Positions 41,671-50,629 of a DNA stretch of 64,000 nucleotides are shown here, piece after piece. How positions within the stretch are numbered: the first letter of the stretch is position 1; every line of letters starts with the position of its first letter. A program made the translations under genes and the position numbers. Source of the DNA: an uncultured Ellagibacter sp. (lineage in GTDB: Bacteria; Actinomycetota; Coriobacteriia; Coriobacteriales; Eggerthellaceae). The notes beneath the pieces were generated by a model. That model had not been told where the DNA came from, made no database searches, and worked only from the letters and a program-made list of their open reading frames with translations. The DNA lies in the NCBI GenBank assembly GCA_934654815.1, contig CAKUGU010000006.1, forward strand, positions 1-64,000, in the 5' to 3' direction.

Positions 41671-42663
41671 ATGACTGAAATGGCTATTCTTTACGACACC
41701 TCCCTGTGCACGAACTGCAAGGGCTGCCAGGTTGCCTGCAAGGTGTGGAACAACCTGCCGTCCCCGACGGGTCTGAACGAGAACAAGTTCTCCGGCTCGC
41801 TTCAGAACCCGCCCGACCTGAACGGCAACACGCGTCTGATCCAGACGTTCAAGGAGCGCGACGCCGTGCGCGGTCAGAAGCCGGTCGATTGGATCTTCAA
41901 TCGCCGTTCCTGCCAGCACTGCACCGAATCCCCCTGCGCCACCGTGTGCCCTGCCGGGTGCATCACGCGCGACGAGGAAACGGGCTTCGTGCACACCGAC
42001 GACTCGAAGTGCATCGGCTGCCATTACTGCGAAGGCGTGTGCCCGTTCGACGTGCCGCGCTACCGCACCGAGGGCGTGCGCGACTACGTGAACAAGTGCA
42101 CCGGCTGCCCCGACCGCGTGGCTCAGGGCATGGACCCGGCGTGCGTTTCCACCTGCCAGCCGAACGCGCTGCGCTTCGGCCCGCGCGACGAGATGATAGA
42201 GCTCGCTCATGAGCGCTTGGAGATCCTGAAGGCTCGCGGCTACGACGACGCCGAGATCTACGGCGAGAAGGAAATGGGCGGCCTGCATGTCATTTCCGTG
42301 CTGAAGTACGGCCGCGAGGCAACCGGCTTGCCCGCGAACCCGTCTGCTCCGGCAACGGTCGGCATGACCCAGGTCATGAAGCCGATCACCGGCGTGGTCA
42401 CCGGCCTTACGGTTGTCGGCCTGGGCATGATGTTCGCTCTCGGCACCGGCTACAAGCGCGACAAGCTCGTGTACAACGCCGAAACCGAGGACACCGTGTC
42501 GGTCATCACGGGCGATGTCGTCCAGCACGGCGACCCGCAAGACACGAAGTCGGTCAAGGAGCATATCTTCGAGAACCGCCCGCTCGGTCTTGTCGGCCTC
42601 GACAAGGACGGCAACATCAAGTTCGGCAAAGAGTCGAAGGAAGAAGGAGGCAGCAATGAGTAA
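41671..42663 (+). CDS. fdhB: Formate dehydrogenase iron-sulfur subunit
   Basis: A 330-residue electron-transfer subunit with four 4Fe-4S motifs: CTNCKGCQVACK, CQHCTESPCATVCPAGC, CIGCHYCEGVCPF and CTGCPDRV...CVSTCQP. One C-terminal membrane helix (VMKPITGVVTGLTVVGLGMM, about 233-255) anchors it, with a tail of about 70 residues after it. AAGGAGGGG precedes the ATG. The stop overlaps the fdhC start by 8 bp. It passes electrons from the catalytic subunit to the membrane cytochrome. Confidence 0.95.
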   Translation: MTEMAILYDTSLCTNCKGCQVACKVWNNLPSPTGLNENKFSGSLQNPPDLNGNTRLIQTFKERDAVRGQKPVDWIFNRRSCQHCTESPCATVCPAGCITRDEETGFVHTDDSKCIGCHYCEGVCPFDVPRYRTEGVRDYVNKCTGCPDRVAQGMDPACVSTCQPNALRFGPRDEMIELAHERLEILKARGYDDAEIYGEKEMGGLHVISVLKYGREATGLPANPSAPATVGMTQVMKPITGVVTGLTVVGLGMMFALGTGYKRDKLVYNAETEDTVSVITGDVVQHGDPQDTKSVKEHIFENRPLGLVGLDKDGNIKFGKESKEEGGSNE

Positions 42664-43429
42664 CGAAGCAGTGAACGTATCTGCAGAACAGCTTGCTGCT
42701 GACAAGAAATTCCTCGAGGAGCGCAAGGAGCGCGGCACCGAGAAGTACATCAAGCGCCACTCCCTGCAGGCCCGCGTGACGCACGGAGTCGCGGCCATCT
42801 CCTGCATCCTTCTGTGCATCAGCGGCTGCTTCGTGTTCATCCCGCCGCTGACCCAGGCTGTGGGCTCCGACGTGGTGTTCGTGTGCCGCATGATCCATCG
42901 CGTCTGCGGCGTGCTGTTCATCGTCATCCCGCTGTTCAGCGCGATCGCGTCGCCCAAGGGCGTCGTCCACATCGTGAAGAACCTGTTCCATTCTTGGGAC
43001 AGCGACGACAAGAAGTGGATGGCCCTCTTCTTCCCGTATCTGTTCTTCGCCAAGTGGATCCACATGCCCGACCAGGGCGAAGTGAAGTCCGGCCAGCGTT
43101 TCGCCGACGGCATGCTGTGGCTGTTCGGCCTGGTCATGGCCTTCTCCGGCTTCATCCTCCTCTTGGGCGAGTTGGGGCTGGCCCTTGGCACCACGGTGCA
43201 CGGCATCATGCTCTTCCTGCATGATTTCGGCTTCCTGATGATCGCCGTGTTCGGCCTGGCCCACATCTTCCTCGGTGCGGGCATCTTCCAGCCCTACCGC
43301 GGCACGCATAAGATCATGTTCGGGGACGGCACCGTTTCCGAGTCCGACGCCCTGTATCATTGGGGTCACTGGGCTCGCGAGGAGATCACCTCCGGCAAGA
43401 ACGTCGTCGAGAAGCCCGCGCAGAAGTAG
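42656..43429 (+). CDS. fdhC: Formate dehydrogenase cytochrome b subunit
   Basis: A 257-residue membrane protein with four helices and conserved histidines for haem b: RVTHGVAAISCILLCISGC, CRMIHRVCGVLFIVIP, TTVHGIMLFLHDFGFLM and FGLAHIFLGAGIF. The N-terminus is hydrophilic. ATG 42656 is used: it overlaps fdhB (ATGAGTAA) and has GAAGGAGG upstream; the longer open frame through fdhB is not coding. It connects formate oxidation to the quinone pool. Confidence 0.95.
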   Translation: MSNEAVNVSAEQLAADKKFLEERKERGTEKYIKRHSLQARVTHGVAAISCILLCISGCFVFIPPLTQAVGSDVVFVCRMIHRVCGVLFIVIPLFSAIASPKGVVHIVKNLFHSWDSDDKKWMALFFPYLFFAKWIHMPDQGEVKSGQRFADGMLWLFGLVMAFSGFILLLGELGLALGTTVHGIMLFLHDFGFLMIAVFGLAHIFLGAGIFQPYRGTHKIMFGDGTVSESDALYHWGHWAREEITSGKNVVEKPAQK

Positions 43430-43450
43430 CGCGTCGGCTTGACTGCTCGC

Positions 43451-43486
43451 AAGCGGGGCCTGAAGGACAACCTTCGGGCCCCGCTT
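43451..43486 (+). terminator. Strong hairpin between fdhC and fdhE
   Basis: Stem AAGCGGGGCC/GGCCCCGCTT extended by TGAAGG/CCTTCG around an ACAA loop. There is no good T tract, so it is likely an attenuator or mRNA-end stabiliser rather than a full stop. Confidence 0.6.
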
Positions 43487-43569
43487 CGACCGTTCATTTC
43501 CTTGACCGCCGGCACGCGGCCCCGCTGGCGGCGGGCAGAGAAATGATGCAGTGCGAGAAAGGCATTCCC

Positions 43570-44472
43570 ATGAACATTCGAGCAGCACAGAAAGCGGCCG
43601 ATTATTACGAGAAGACGCTCGACACGCAGGACGTTGCGCGCATCGACTTCTTCATGAAATTGTGGCTCGCCCTCGACGAGGCCGACGCTGCGGGCGATTA
43701 TGCAGGCTCCTATGAAGCTCCCGACGCCGAAACCGTCCGCGCGCTTTCCGATGAGGAGCGCCCGGTGCTCGATGCCGCGCCCGCGAAGATCGATGCGCAG
43801 GCGCTTTCGCGCGCCGTGTGCGCCGTGTGCGCCCGTGCCTACGAGCTCGACGGATTCGACGCCGAGACTGCGAAGGCGCTCACCCATGCGAACTGGGATG
43901 ACGTCATCGCGGCAAGCCCTGTCGACATGGCCGGCAAGAACCCGGCGGCGTACCTGGAGGCGCTCATGGGCGAACTCCAGAACGCTGGCATGGCCGAGCA
44001 GCAGGCGTACCTCGGCGCGCTGTTCGTCTCGCTCGCCCTGCGCGCGCAGCTCGAAGGCCCGGCGGCCGCGATCGCGAAGGCGCGCAAGAAGGCGAAGGTG
44101 TTCTTCGACCACCAGCGCACCTGCCCGGTATGCGGGTCGGAAGCGGCCGTCGCCAACGTGGGCGAAGGCGGGTCGGGCGACGGGCGCAACAAGCAGTTGT
44201 GGTGCCCGCAGTGCGCGACGGTGTGGGAGTTCGACCGCGTGCGCTGTCCGCGCTGCGGCACGCGCAACCAGGCGCACCTGCACTACTACAACATCGAGGG
44301 TGACGAGGCCCACCGCATCGGTACATGCGACGAGTGCGGCGGCTACATGCGCACGCGCTTCTCGGGCGAAGGCGATGCCGCTCCCCTTTCCTACGAGGTC
44401 GAAGACGTGGTCATGGCGCGCCTCGACGCCATCGCCGCAGACCCGACGTTTGCGGGCGGTACGTCCGAATAA
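43570..44472 (+). CDS. fdhE: Formate dehydrogenase accessory protein FdhE
   Basis: A 300-residue maturation factor of respiratory formate dehydrogenases. The zinc-like cysteine motifs are characteristic: CPVCGSEA, LWCPQCATVWEFDRVRCPRC and GTCDECGGYMRT. ATG 43570 has GAAAGG upstream; a longer start at 43543 is possible. It follows fdhABC after the hairpin, as a separate translational unit, and probably handles the Tat-exported catalytic subunit before export. Confidence 0.92.
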   Translation: MNIRAAQKAADYYEKTLDTQDVARIDFFMKLWLALDEADAAGDYAGSYEAPDAETVRALSDEERPVLDAAPAKIDAQALSRAVCAVCARAYELDGFDAETAKALTHANWDDVIAASPVDMAGKNPAAYLEALMGELQNAGMAEQQAYLGALFVSLALRAQLEGPAAAIAKARKKAKVFFDHQRTCPVCGSEAAVANVGEGGSGDGRNKQLWCPQCATVWEFDRVRCPRCGTRNQAHLHYYNIEGDEAHRIGTCDECGGYMRTRFSGEGDAAPLSYEVEDVVMARLDAIAADPTFAGGTSE

Positions 44473-44595
44473 CGGGTTCCGCACTGGTAAGGGCTCTTAT
44501 TTCGCGATATAGTTTCCACTATTAGCAGCCTCTCGAAAAGGAGCCCTCCCGCGAAAGCATGCCGCCGATACCGGTTATGCATCGTCACGTTCGCC

Positions 44596-47430
44596 GTGGC
44601 GCTCCTTGTTGCGCTCGTTTCCGTTTCGAACGTGCGCGCCGCCTTTGCCGACAAGGCCCCTGCCGCCGACAACTCCTCGAACCTCACGACCGTGCGCGTC
44701 GGTTATTACGAGTCGCGCAATTTCCTCGTGGGCGCGAATGACGCCGACCCGAAGAGCGGCTACGGCTACGAGTACCTGCAACGTGCGGCATCGTATGCCG
44801 GTTGGCGCTTCGAGTACGTGTACGGAACCTGGACAGAGCTCTACGACAAGCTCGCGCGCGGGGAAATCGACCTGCTTCCGGGCGTGTCGTTCACCGAAGA
44901 GCACGCCGCCGAAGTGGCGTTTCCCTCCGCAAGCATGTTGAACGAGACGTTTTACGTCTACCGTGCGGCGCACGACGACTCCATTTCGGGAAGCGACGTC
45001 TCCACGCTTTCGGGCAAGCGCCTCGGCGTGGTGGGGAAATCCCTCTCCGAGAGGAGCTTCGAGACGTGGCTTTCGCGCAACGGCATATCGCCCGTCGTCG
45101 TCGAGTACTCGTCGTCTTCCGAGATGAGGGAAGCCTTCGAATCGGGCGCGATCGACGCGTTCATAAGCTCCGACAACGTGGCGTACCGTTTCGACGATGT
45201 CATCCCGACGTTCATCGTCGGTAAGGAACCGTATTATCTTGCCGTGTCATCCGGCCGCGACGACCTGCTTTCCACCTTGAACGACGTGCAGTCGGTCATG
45301 AACAGCCAAGACCGTGCGTTCATCGATGAGTTGCAGGTCCGCTACGCCGCCGACACCGCGGCGAGCGCGTACCTCACGCCCGCCGAAGCGGAGTGGATGG
45401 CGAGCCATTCCTCGCTTACCGTGGGCTACCTCAACAGCTACCTGCCGTTTTGCGACACCGGCAAGAACGGGGACGCGACGGGGCTTATGATCGACGTGCT
45501 CGCAGCGATGATCGACAGCTTGCCCGTCTCGTGGGACGTGGACGTGACGTATCGCTCCTACGACGACCAGGGTGACCTGTTCGCGGCCCTGAAATCGGGC
45601 GACATCGACGTGGCGTTCCCCGTGGGCGGGGAAACGTGGTACGCGGAAACCAACGGCTTTCTGCGCAGCACGCCGGTGGCGTCCCCGTCGATGGATCTGG
45701 TCTACCGGGAAGGCGCCGAATTCGAGGATGCCGTGACGTCCATCGCGGTGAACAGGCACAATCTTCTACAGCAAAACTTCGCGTTTCTGTGCTTCCCCAA
45801 CGCCTCCATCGTCGAATGCGACTCGATCGAGGAATGCATCGACGCGGTGAGATTAGGCCGTGCGGGAAGCACGGTCATAAACGGGTTGCGGGCGGGCGCG
45901 CTGCTCAGCACCGAAACGCAGCTCGTTTCGGTACAGCTTCCCGATTCCGACGACCGCTGTTTCGGCGTGAGGGCGGGTAACGGCGTGCTGCTGCAGATCC
46001 TGAACCGCGGGCTCGGCATCATCGGCGAGAACTACGGGATGAACGTCTCGTACCGCTACACCGATGGGCTCTTCACTTACCGGCTTTCCGACTTCGTGCG
46101 CGACCACTGGCAGGAAATCGCCGTGGCGGCGCTGATCGTCCTGGCGCTCGTCGTGGCGTACGTTGTGCGGCGATTCCGTAAGATCCAGCGCGAGAAAGCG
46201 CGCAAGGAAGAGCAGAACCGCGCGCTCGAACGGGCTCTTGAACAGGCAGAACGAGCGAGCAAGGCGAAAGACGTGCTGCTCGGCAACCTCTCACACGACA
46301 TCCGCACGCCGCTCAACGGCATCTTGGGCGTCATGGAGTCGAACGCCTCGTGCACCGATGGGAAAACGGTCGAGGAAAACATCTCCAAGGCGCGAAACGC
46401 CGCACGGCAGCTTCTCTGCCTCGTCGACGACCTGCTCGAGATGAGCAAACTCAAGAGCGGCGATGTCAAGATAGCGGCCGAGCCGTTCTCGCTCGGAGAC
46501 GTCATGGCCGACGTGCTGTCCGGCGTGACGTCGCAGGCGAAGGAGGCCGGCGTCTCGATTCGCTGCAAACAGGCGCAGGAAGAAGGCTGCGAAAGCGAGC
46601 TTGCGTGCAAGAGCGTCGAGCGTCTGCGCGCGAGCCGCGCGGTCGGCAGCCCCACCTACGTGCGCCAGGTGCTCACGAACGTGTTCGACAACGCGGTCCG
46701 CTACAACAAGCCGGGTGGAAGCGTGACGTGGGACGCGAGCCTCGAAAGCGGGGACGCTTCGCATGCCGTGTTCGTCTGCACCGTTGCCGACACAGGCGCC
46801 GGCATGACCCCCGAAGTGAGAAGCCGCCTGTTCGAGCCGTTCTTCCAGGGCGAGGAGACGGCGCGCTCGATATATCCCGGGTCGGGTTTGGGCATGCCCA
46901 TCGTGGGCGAGCTCGTCAGGCTGATGGGCGGCTCGATCGGTGTCGAGAGTACGCCGGGTGCGGGGACGACGATCACGATTCGCATACCGCTCGGCGTGGA
47001 AGAAAGCGACGCGGCTCCTGCCGACGCGCAGGAGCCGAGCACGGGCCTTGCCGGCCTGCGAATCCTTCTCGTCGAGGATAATGACTTGAACCTCGAGATC
47101 ACGCAGAGCGTGCTCGAACGCAAAGGGGCCGAAGTCGTAACCGCGCGCAACGGCGAGCAGGCGGTGCGCGCGTTCGAGAAGGCGCCTGCGGGGTCGATCG
47201 GCGCGGTGGTCATGGACATCATGATGCCGGTTATGAACGGCTACGAGGCGACGCGGGCCATCCGCGCGCTCAGCCGTCCCGACGCTGCCACGGTGCCGAT
47301 CGTCGCCATGACGGCGAACGTGTTCGAAGACGACCGCGCCCGCGCGCTCGCGGCGGGGATGAACGAGCATCTGTCCAAGCCGCTCGATGCCGACCGCTTG
47401 GCGGCAGTTCTCGCGACGCTGTGCGCTTAA
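44596..47430 (+). CDS. BvgS/EvgS-like hybrid sensor histidine kinase with two solute-binding sensor domains
   Basis: About 944 residues. A hydrophobic leader is followed by two extracytoplasmic SBP_bac_3-like domains (about 30-240 and 270-490), a membrane helix (AVAALIVLALVVAYVVRRF), a coiled segment, HisKA with LGNLSHDIRTPLNGILGVME (H567), an HATPase domain (NVFDNAVRYNKPGG, ADTGAGMTPE, SGLGMPIVGELV) and a C-terminal receiver (LLVEDNDLNLEI, VVMDIMMPVMNGYEA). The GTG at 44596 is the only canonical start. The frame upstream is open and encodes a basic signal start (KACRRYRLCIVTFAVA) after AAAAGGAG (44536-44543) but has no ATG, GTG or TTG. The true start is therefore unclear. It is next to fdhE and may sense a compound linked to formate respiration. 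Confidence 0.85.
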   Translation: MALLVALVSVSNVRAAFADKAPAADNSSNLTTVRVGYYESRNFLVGANDADPKSGYGYEYLQRAASYAGWRFEYVYGTWTELYDKLARGEIDLLPGVSFTEEHAAEVAFPSASMLNETFYVYRAAHDDSISGSDVSTLSGKRLGVVGKSLSERSFETWLSRNGISPVVVEYSSSSEMREAFESGAIDAFISSDNVAYRFDDVIPTFIVGKEPYYLAVSSGRDDLLSTLNDVQSVMNSQDRAFIDELQVRYAADTAASAYLTPAEAEWMASHSSLTVGYLNSYLPFCDTGKNGDATGLMIDVLAAMIDSLPVSWDVDVTYRSYDDQGDLFAALKSGDIDVAFPVGGETWYAETNGFLRSTPVASPSMDLVYREGAEFEDAVTSIAVNRHNLLQQNFAFLCFPNASIVECDSIEECIDAVRLGRAGSTVINGLRAGALLSTETQLVSVQLPDSDDRCFGVRAGNGVLLQILNRGLGIIGENYGMNVSYRYTDGLFTYRLSDFVRDHWQEIAVAALIVLALVVAYVVRRFRKIQREKARKEEQNRALERALEQAERASKAKDVLLGNLSHDIRTPLNGILGVMESNASCTDGKTVEENISKARNAARQLLCLVDDLLEMSKLKSGDVKIAAEPFSLGDVMADVLSGVTSQAKEAGVSIRCKQAQEEGCESELACKSVERLRASRAVGSPTYVRQVLTNVFDNAVRYNKPGGSVTWDASLESGDASHAVFVCTVADTGAGMTPEVRSRLFEPFFQGEETARSIYPGSGLGMPIVGELVRLMGGSIGVESTPGAGTTITIRIPLGVEESDAAPADAQEPSTGLAGLRILLVEDNDLNLEITQSVLERKGAEVVTARNGEQAVRAFEKAPAGSIGAVVMDIMMPVMNGYEATRAIRALSRPDAATVPIVAMTANVFEDDRARALAAGMNEHLSKPLDADRLAAVLATLCA

Positions 47431-47465
47431 AGCTTGTAGGATTTGGTTCGAAGGTTGGGAGATGC

Positions 47466-48290
47466 ATGAAGAAACGAGGGGTCGCAGCCGTTTTCGCGCT
47501 CGTGGTCGTTGCGGCGATGCTGCTCGTTGGGTGCTCACGTGCCGCTGACTCGGCGCACGCGGGCGAGGGCGACGCGCTTCCCTCGATCGTGGTAGGCGCC
47601 GACACCTACCCGCCGTACGTGTCGTCCGACGAGAACGGCAACCTTGTTGGCATCGACGTCGAAATCCTCACCGAGGCGTTCGGGCGCATCGGGTACAAGC
47701 CCGAGTTCCGCATCATCGATTGGGAACGCAAAGCCGATCTGCTCGCCGCGGGCGACATCGACTGCATCGCGTCGTGCTTCTCGATGACCGGTCGCGAAAG
47801 CGAGTACAAATGGGCAGGTCCCTACATGAAGAGCCGCCAGGTCGTCGCGGTCGACCCGGTAAGCGATATCTACACTTTGGCCGATTTGGAGGGCAAGGTC
47901 GTGGCCGTGCAGTCGACCACCAAGCCGGAAAGCATCCTGCTCGACCGCACGAACCCGCGCGTTCCCGAGGTGAAGAACGTGTTCAGCTTCGCCGATCGCT
48001 CGTACCTGAACCCGGCGCTCATCAAGGGATACGTCGACGCGATCGCCGCGCACGAAACCTCGATTCTCACCTACGAGCAGGACTACGGGGTGCAGTATCG
48101 AATCCTCGGTGAGCCGCTGCTCGAAGTGGGGCTCGGCGTGGCGTTCGATAACAACGACGATCGCGGCATCGCCGAAGCGCTCGACGGCGCCATCGCCGAC
48201 ATGCTCGCGGACGGCACCATGGCCGATATCCTTTCCAACTACTTCGACGACCCGTCGAGCTTCCTTGATATGGAGGGCCTCGATGGTTAG
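47466..48290 (+). CDS. Extracytoplasmic solute-binding lipoprotein (SBP_bac_3 family)
   Basis: A 274-residue amino-acid-type binding protein. The signal peptide ends in a lipobox LLVGC (C23). IVVGADTYPPYVSSDENGNL and GIDVEILTEAFGRIGYKPEF are the usual opening; GDIDCIASCFSMTGRE and LADLEGKVVAVQSTT follow. No transporter genes accompany it. Instead it lies between two hybrid kinases, whose sensor domains belong to the same family in at least the first, and its stop overlaps the start of the second kinase, with a GGAGGG ribosome site inside the gene. It may be a ligand-presenting partner of a kinase; this is inference. Confidence 0.88.
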   Translation: MKKRGVAAVFALVVVAAMLLVGCSRAADSAHAGEGDALPSIVVGADTYPPYVSSDENGNLVGIDVEILTEAFGRIGYKPEFRIIDWERKADLLAAGDIDCIASCFSMTGRESEYKWAGPYMKSRQVVAVDPVSDIYTLADLEGKVVAVQSTTKPESILLDRTNPRVPEVKNVFSFADRSYLNPALIKGYVDAIAAHETSILTYEQDYGVQYRILGEPLLEVGLGVAFDNNDDRGIAEALDGAIADMLADGTMADILSNYFDDPSSFLDMEGLDG

Positions 48291-50444
48291 ATCGTCGTTC
48301 TTCGATAAGCATTTCTGGCCGATCGTCTTCGCGGTGGGTGTCGTCGTGCTGGCCGTCGTCGGCGTCGGTGCGTATTCCGTCACCCACGCTGCGGCCGAGA
48401 GGAACGCGCAAAGCACAATCGAGTACGTGCAGAAGCAAAGCCTCACCTTCGACTCGTTCAACGACGCCTCCACTATGAAGAGCCTTCTGCGCTTGACCGA
48501 GAACGCGAGCCAGCTTGCTCGCGACCTGGAAAGCGCCACGGCGATCTAAGCGGGCTTGCTGAACACGCGAGCGACCTGCGCTTGACGGCCGCCATCGTTA
48601 TTTCGCCTGATGGGAGCCTTGAAGGGCAATCAGCCGCCGACGGTGTGGGCTACGATCTGCTCGCAAGTTCGCTCCTCGATGAACCTGCGCTCGACGTGGC
48701 ATCGCATCCAGCGAAGGTGTATACGGCACGCGTCGACCTTGCCGACGGATCGTACGTCGACATCGGCTGCGCCCCGCGCCTCGACGCCCCGGGCATCGTG
48801 GTCGCGGCATACCACACCAGCGTCACGTTCGCGCACCGCTATCAGCTGACGCAGCAAAGCCTGCTCAATGGCTACGAACCCGCCAGCGGCGGTGCGATCG
48901 TCATCGAGAAGGCGGGCGACGTCGTCGCGGCAAGCGTCGATGGGTGGAAGCCGGGCGCTTCAAGCGCCCTTCCCGCGAAGGACGATGCGGCCATCAAGGC
49001 GATCAAGCAGCAATGCAAGGCGGGTGAGCTCGCGCTCGTGCGGACGCAGTCGGGTGCGTACTTCGCGCTCTTCGACAAGGCGCGCGACTACTACGTGTAC
49101 ACCTACACGGGGGCCGGCAAGGTCATCCATGCTGTGGGGTTGAGCGTCATCGTCGCGCTCGGCGTCTACGCGCTCGTGGTCGCGGTCGTCGTCGCGCTGC
49201 GCCGCAGCGCAGAGCGTCGCTACCTGAACGGCCTCGTGAAGCGCGAACGCGGCTACAACGAGCAGCTCGAGCAATCGGCTCGCGAGGCGCAAAGCGCGAA
49301 CCGGGCGAAGACGGAGTTCCTCCAGCGCATGAGTCACGACATCCGCACGCCCATCAATGGCATCCGCGGCATGGTGGAGATCGGCAACGCGTTTGCCGAC
49401 GACAAAGAGCGGCAAGCCGAATGCCGCGACAAGATATGGACGGCGTCGAGCCTGCTGCTCGATTTGGTGAACGAGGTGCTCGACACGAGCAAACTCGAAT
49501 CCGGCGACGTCGTGTTCGACATGCGCCCGACCAACCTGGTCGATCTGAATGCGGGTGTCTGCGAGATGCTCGAACGCCAGGCGTCCGAACGCGACATTTC
49601 CATCGAATGCGATCAGAGCGCGATCGAGCACCCGTGCGTCGTCGCGAGCGATCTGCACCTGAAGCGCCTGCTCATGAACGTCGCGGGTAATGCGGTGAAG
49701 TACAACAACCCCGGCGGTTACGTGCGTTTCACGTGCCGCGAGGTGCGCTTCGACGGCGTGCGCGCAACATATGAGACGGTCATCGCCGACAACGGCATCG
49801 GCATGAGCGAGGAATTCCAGAAGCACCTGTTCGAGCCGTTCTCGCGCGAGAACCAGAACGTCGTCGACAAGCCGTCGGGCACGGGGCTCGGAACGGTCAT
49901 CGCCAAGCAGCTCGTCGACCAGATGGGCGGATCCATCCGCTTCGAGAGCACGCTCGGCGAGGGGACGACGTGCACCATCCGGCTGTCGTTCGAAGTGACC
50001 GAACCTGATGCCGCCGTGAGCGCGACCGAGGAACTGCCGCCCGCATCGCTTCAGGGGATGAGCATCCTGTTCGCGGAAGACAACGAGCTCAACGCCGAGA
50101 TCGCCCTGTTCGTGCTCGAGGAAGCAGGCGCGCACGTCGTGCACGTGGTCGATGGGGAAAGCGAGGTTGAGACGTTCCTCGAAAGCGAGCCGTTCTCGTT
50201 CGACATCGTGCTCACCGACATCATGATGCCGGGAATCGATGGCTGCGAGGCGACGCGCCGCATCCGCGCGTCCGGCCGCCCCGATGCGAAGTCGGTGCCT
50301 ATCATCGCCATGAGCGCGAACGCGTTCGCCGACGACCGCAGGCGCTCCCGCGAGGCGGGGATGGACGCACACCTGGCGAAGCCCTTCGATTCCGACGCGC
50401 TCGTGAAGGAGCTTGCGAGGATTTCGAAGGACAAAGAGCGATAG
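48283..50444 (+). pseudogene. Hybrid sensor histidine kinase, interrupted by a frameshift
   Basis: The start overlaps the lipoprotein gene (ATG 48283). The first 88 codons encode one membrane helix (FWPIVFAVGVVVLAVVGVGA) and the beginning of a sensor domain, and stop at TAA 48547-48549. The homologous continuation is in another frame from just before the stop, reading SGLAEHASDLRLTAAIVISP. That frame encodes the rest of the sensor, a second helix (LSVIVALGVYALVVAVVVAL), HisKA (MSHDIRTPINGIRGMVEIGN), HATPase (SGTGLGTVIAKQLVDQMGG) and a receiver (LFAEDNELNAEI, LTDIMMPGIDGCEA). The total length is one base short of a whole number of codons. This is either a real mutation, a phase-variation event, or an assembly error. 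Confidence 0.8.
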
Positions 50445-50629
50445 TCTTCCCGAGAAGTGCATGGCCGCGCGTCTCTTTTCGGAGGTGGGCAGTGCGGGGT
50501 GCACGAGCGGCGCGGCGCGCGTGCGCCCCGCGTGCATTTTCGGCGCACCGACGCGTTGAGCGGCGGCGCGCCGTTTCATTTTGCCTATACTGGGGAAAGA
50601 TTGCGACCCAGTAAGAAGGCGAGATATAT

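Noticed and set aside
48547..48549. Stop codon in the second kinase considered as a recoded selenocysteine
   Set aside because: It is TAA, not TGA, and the downstream sequence continues in another frame.
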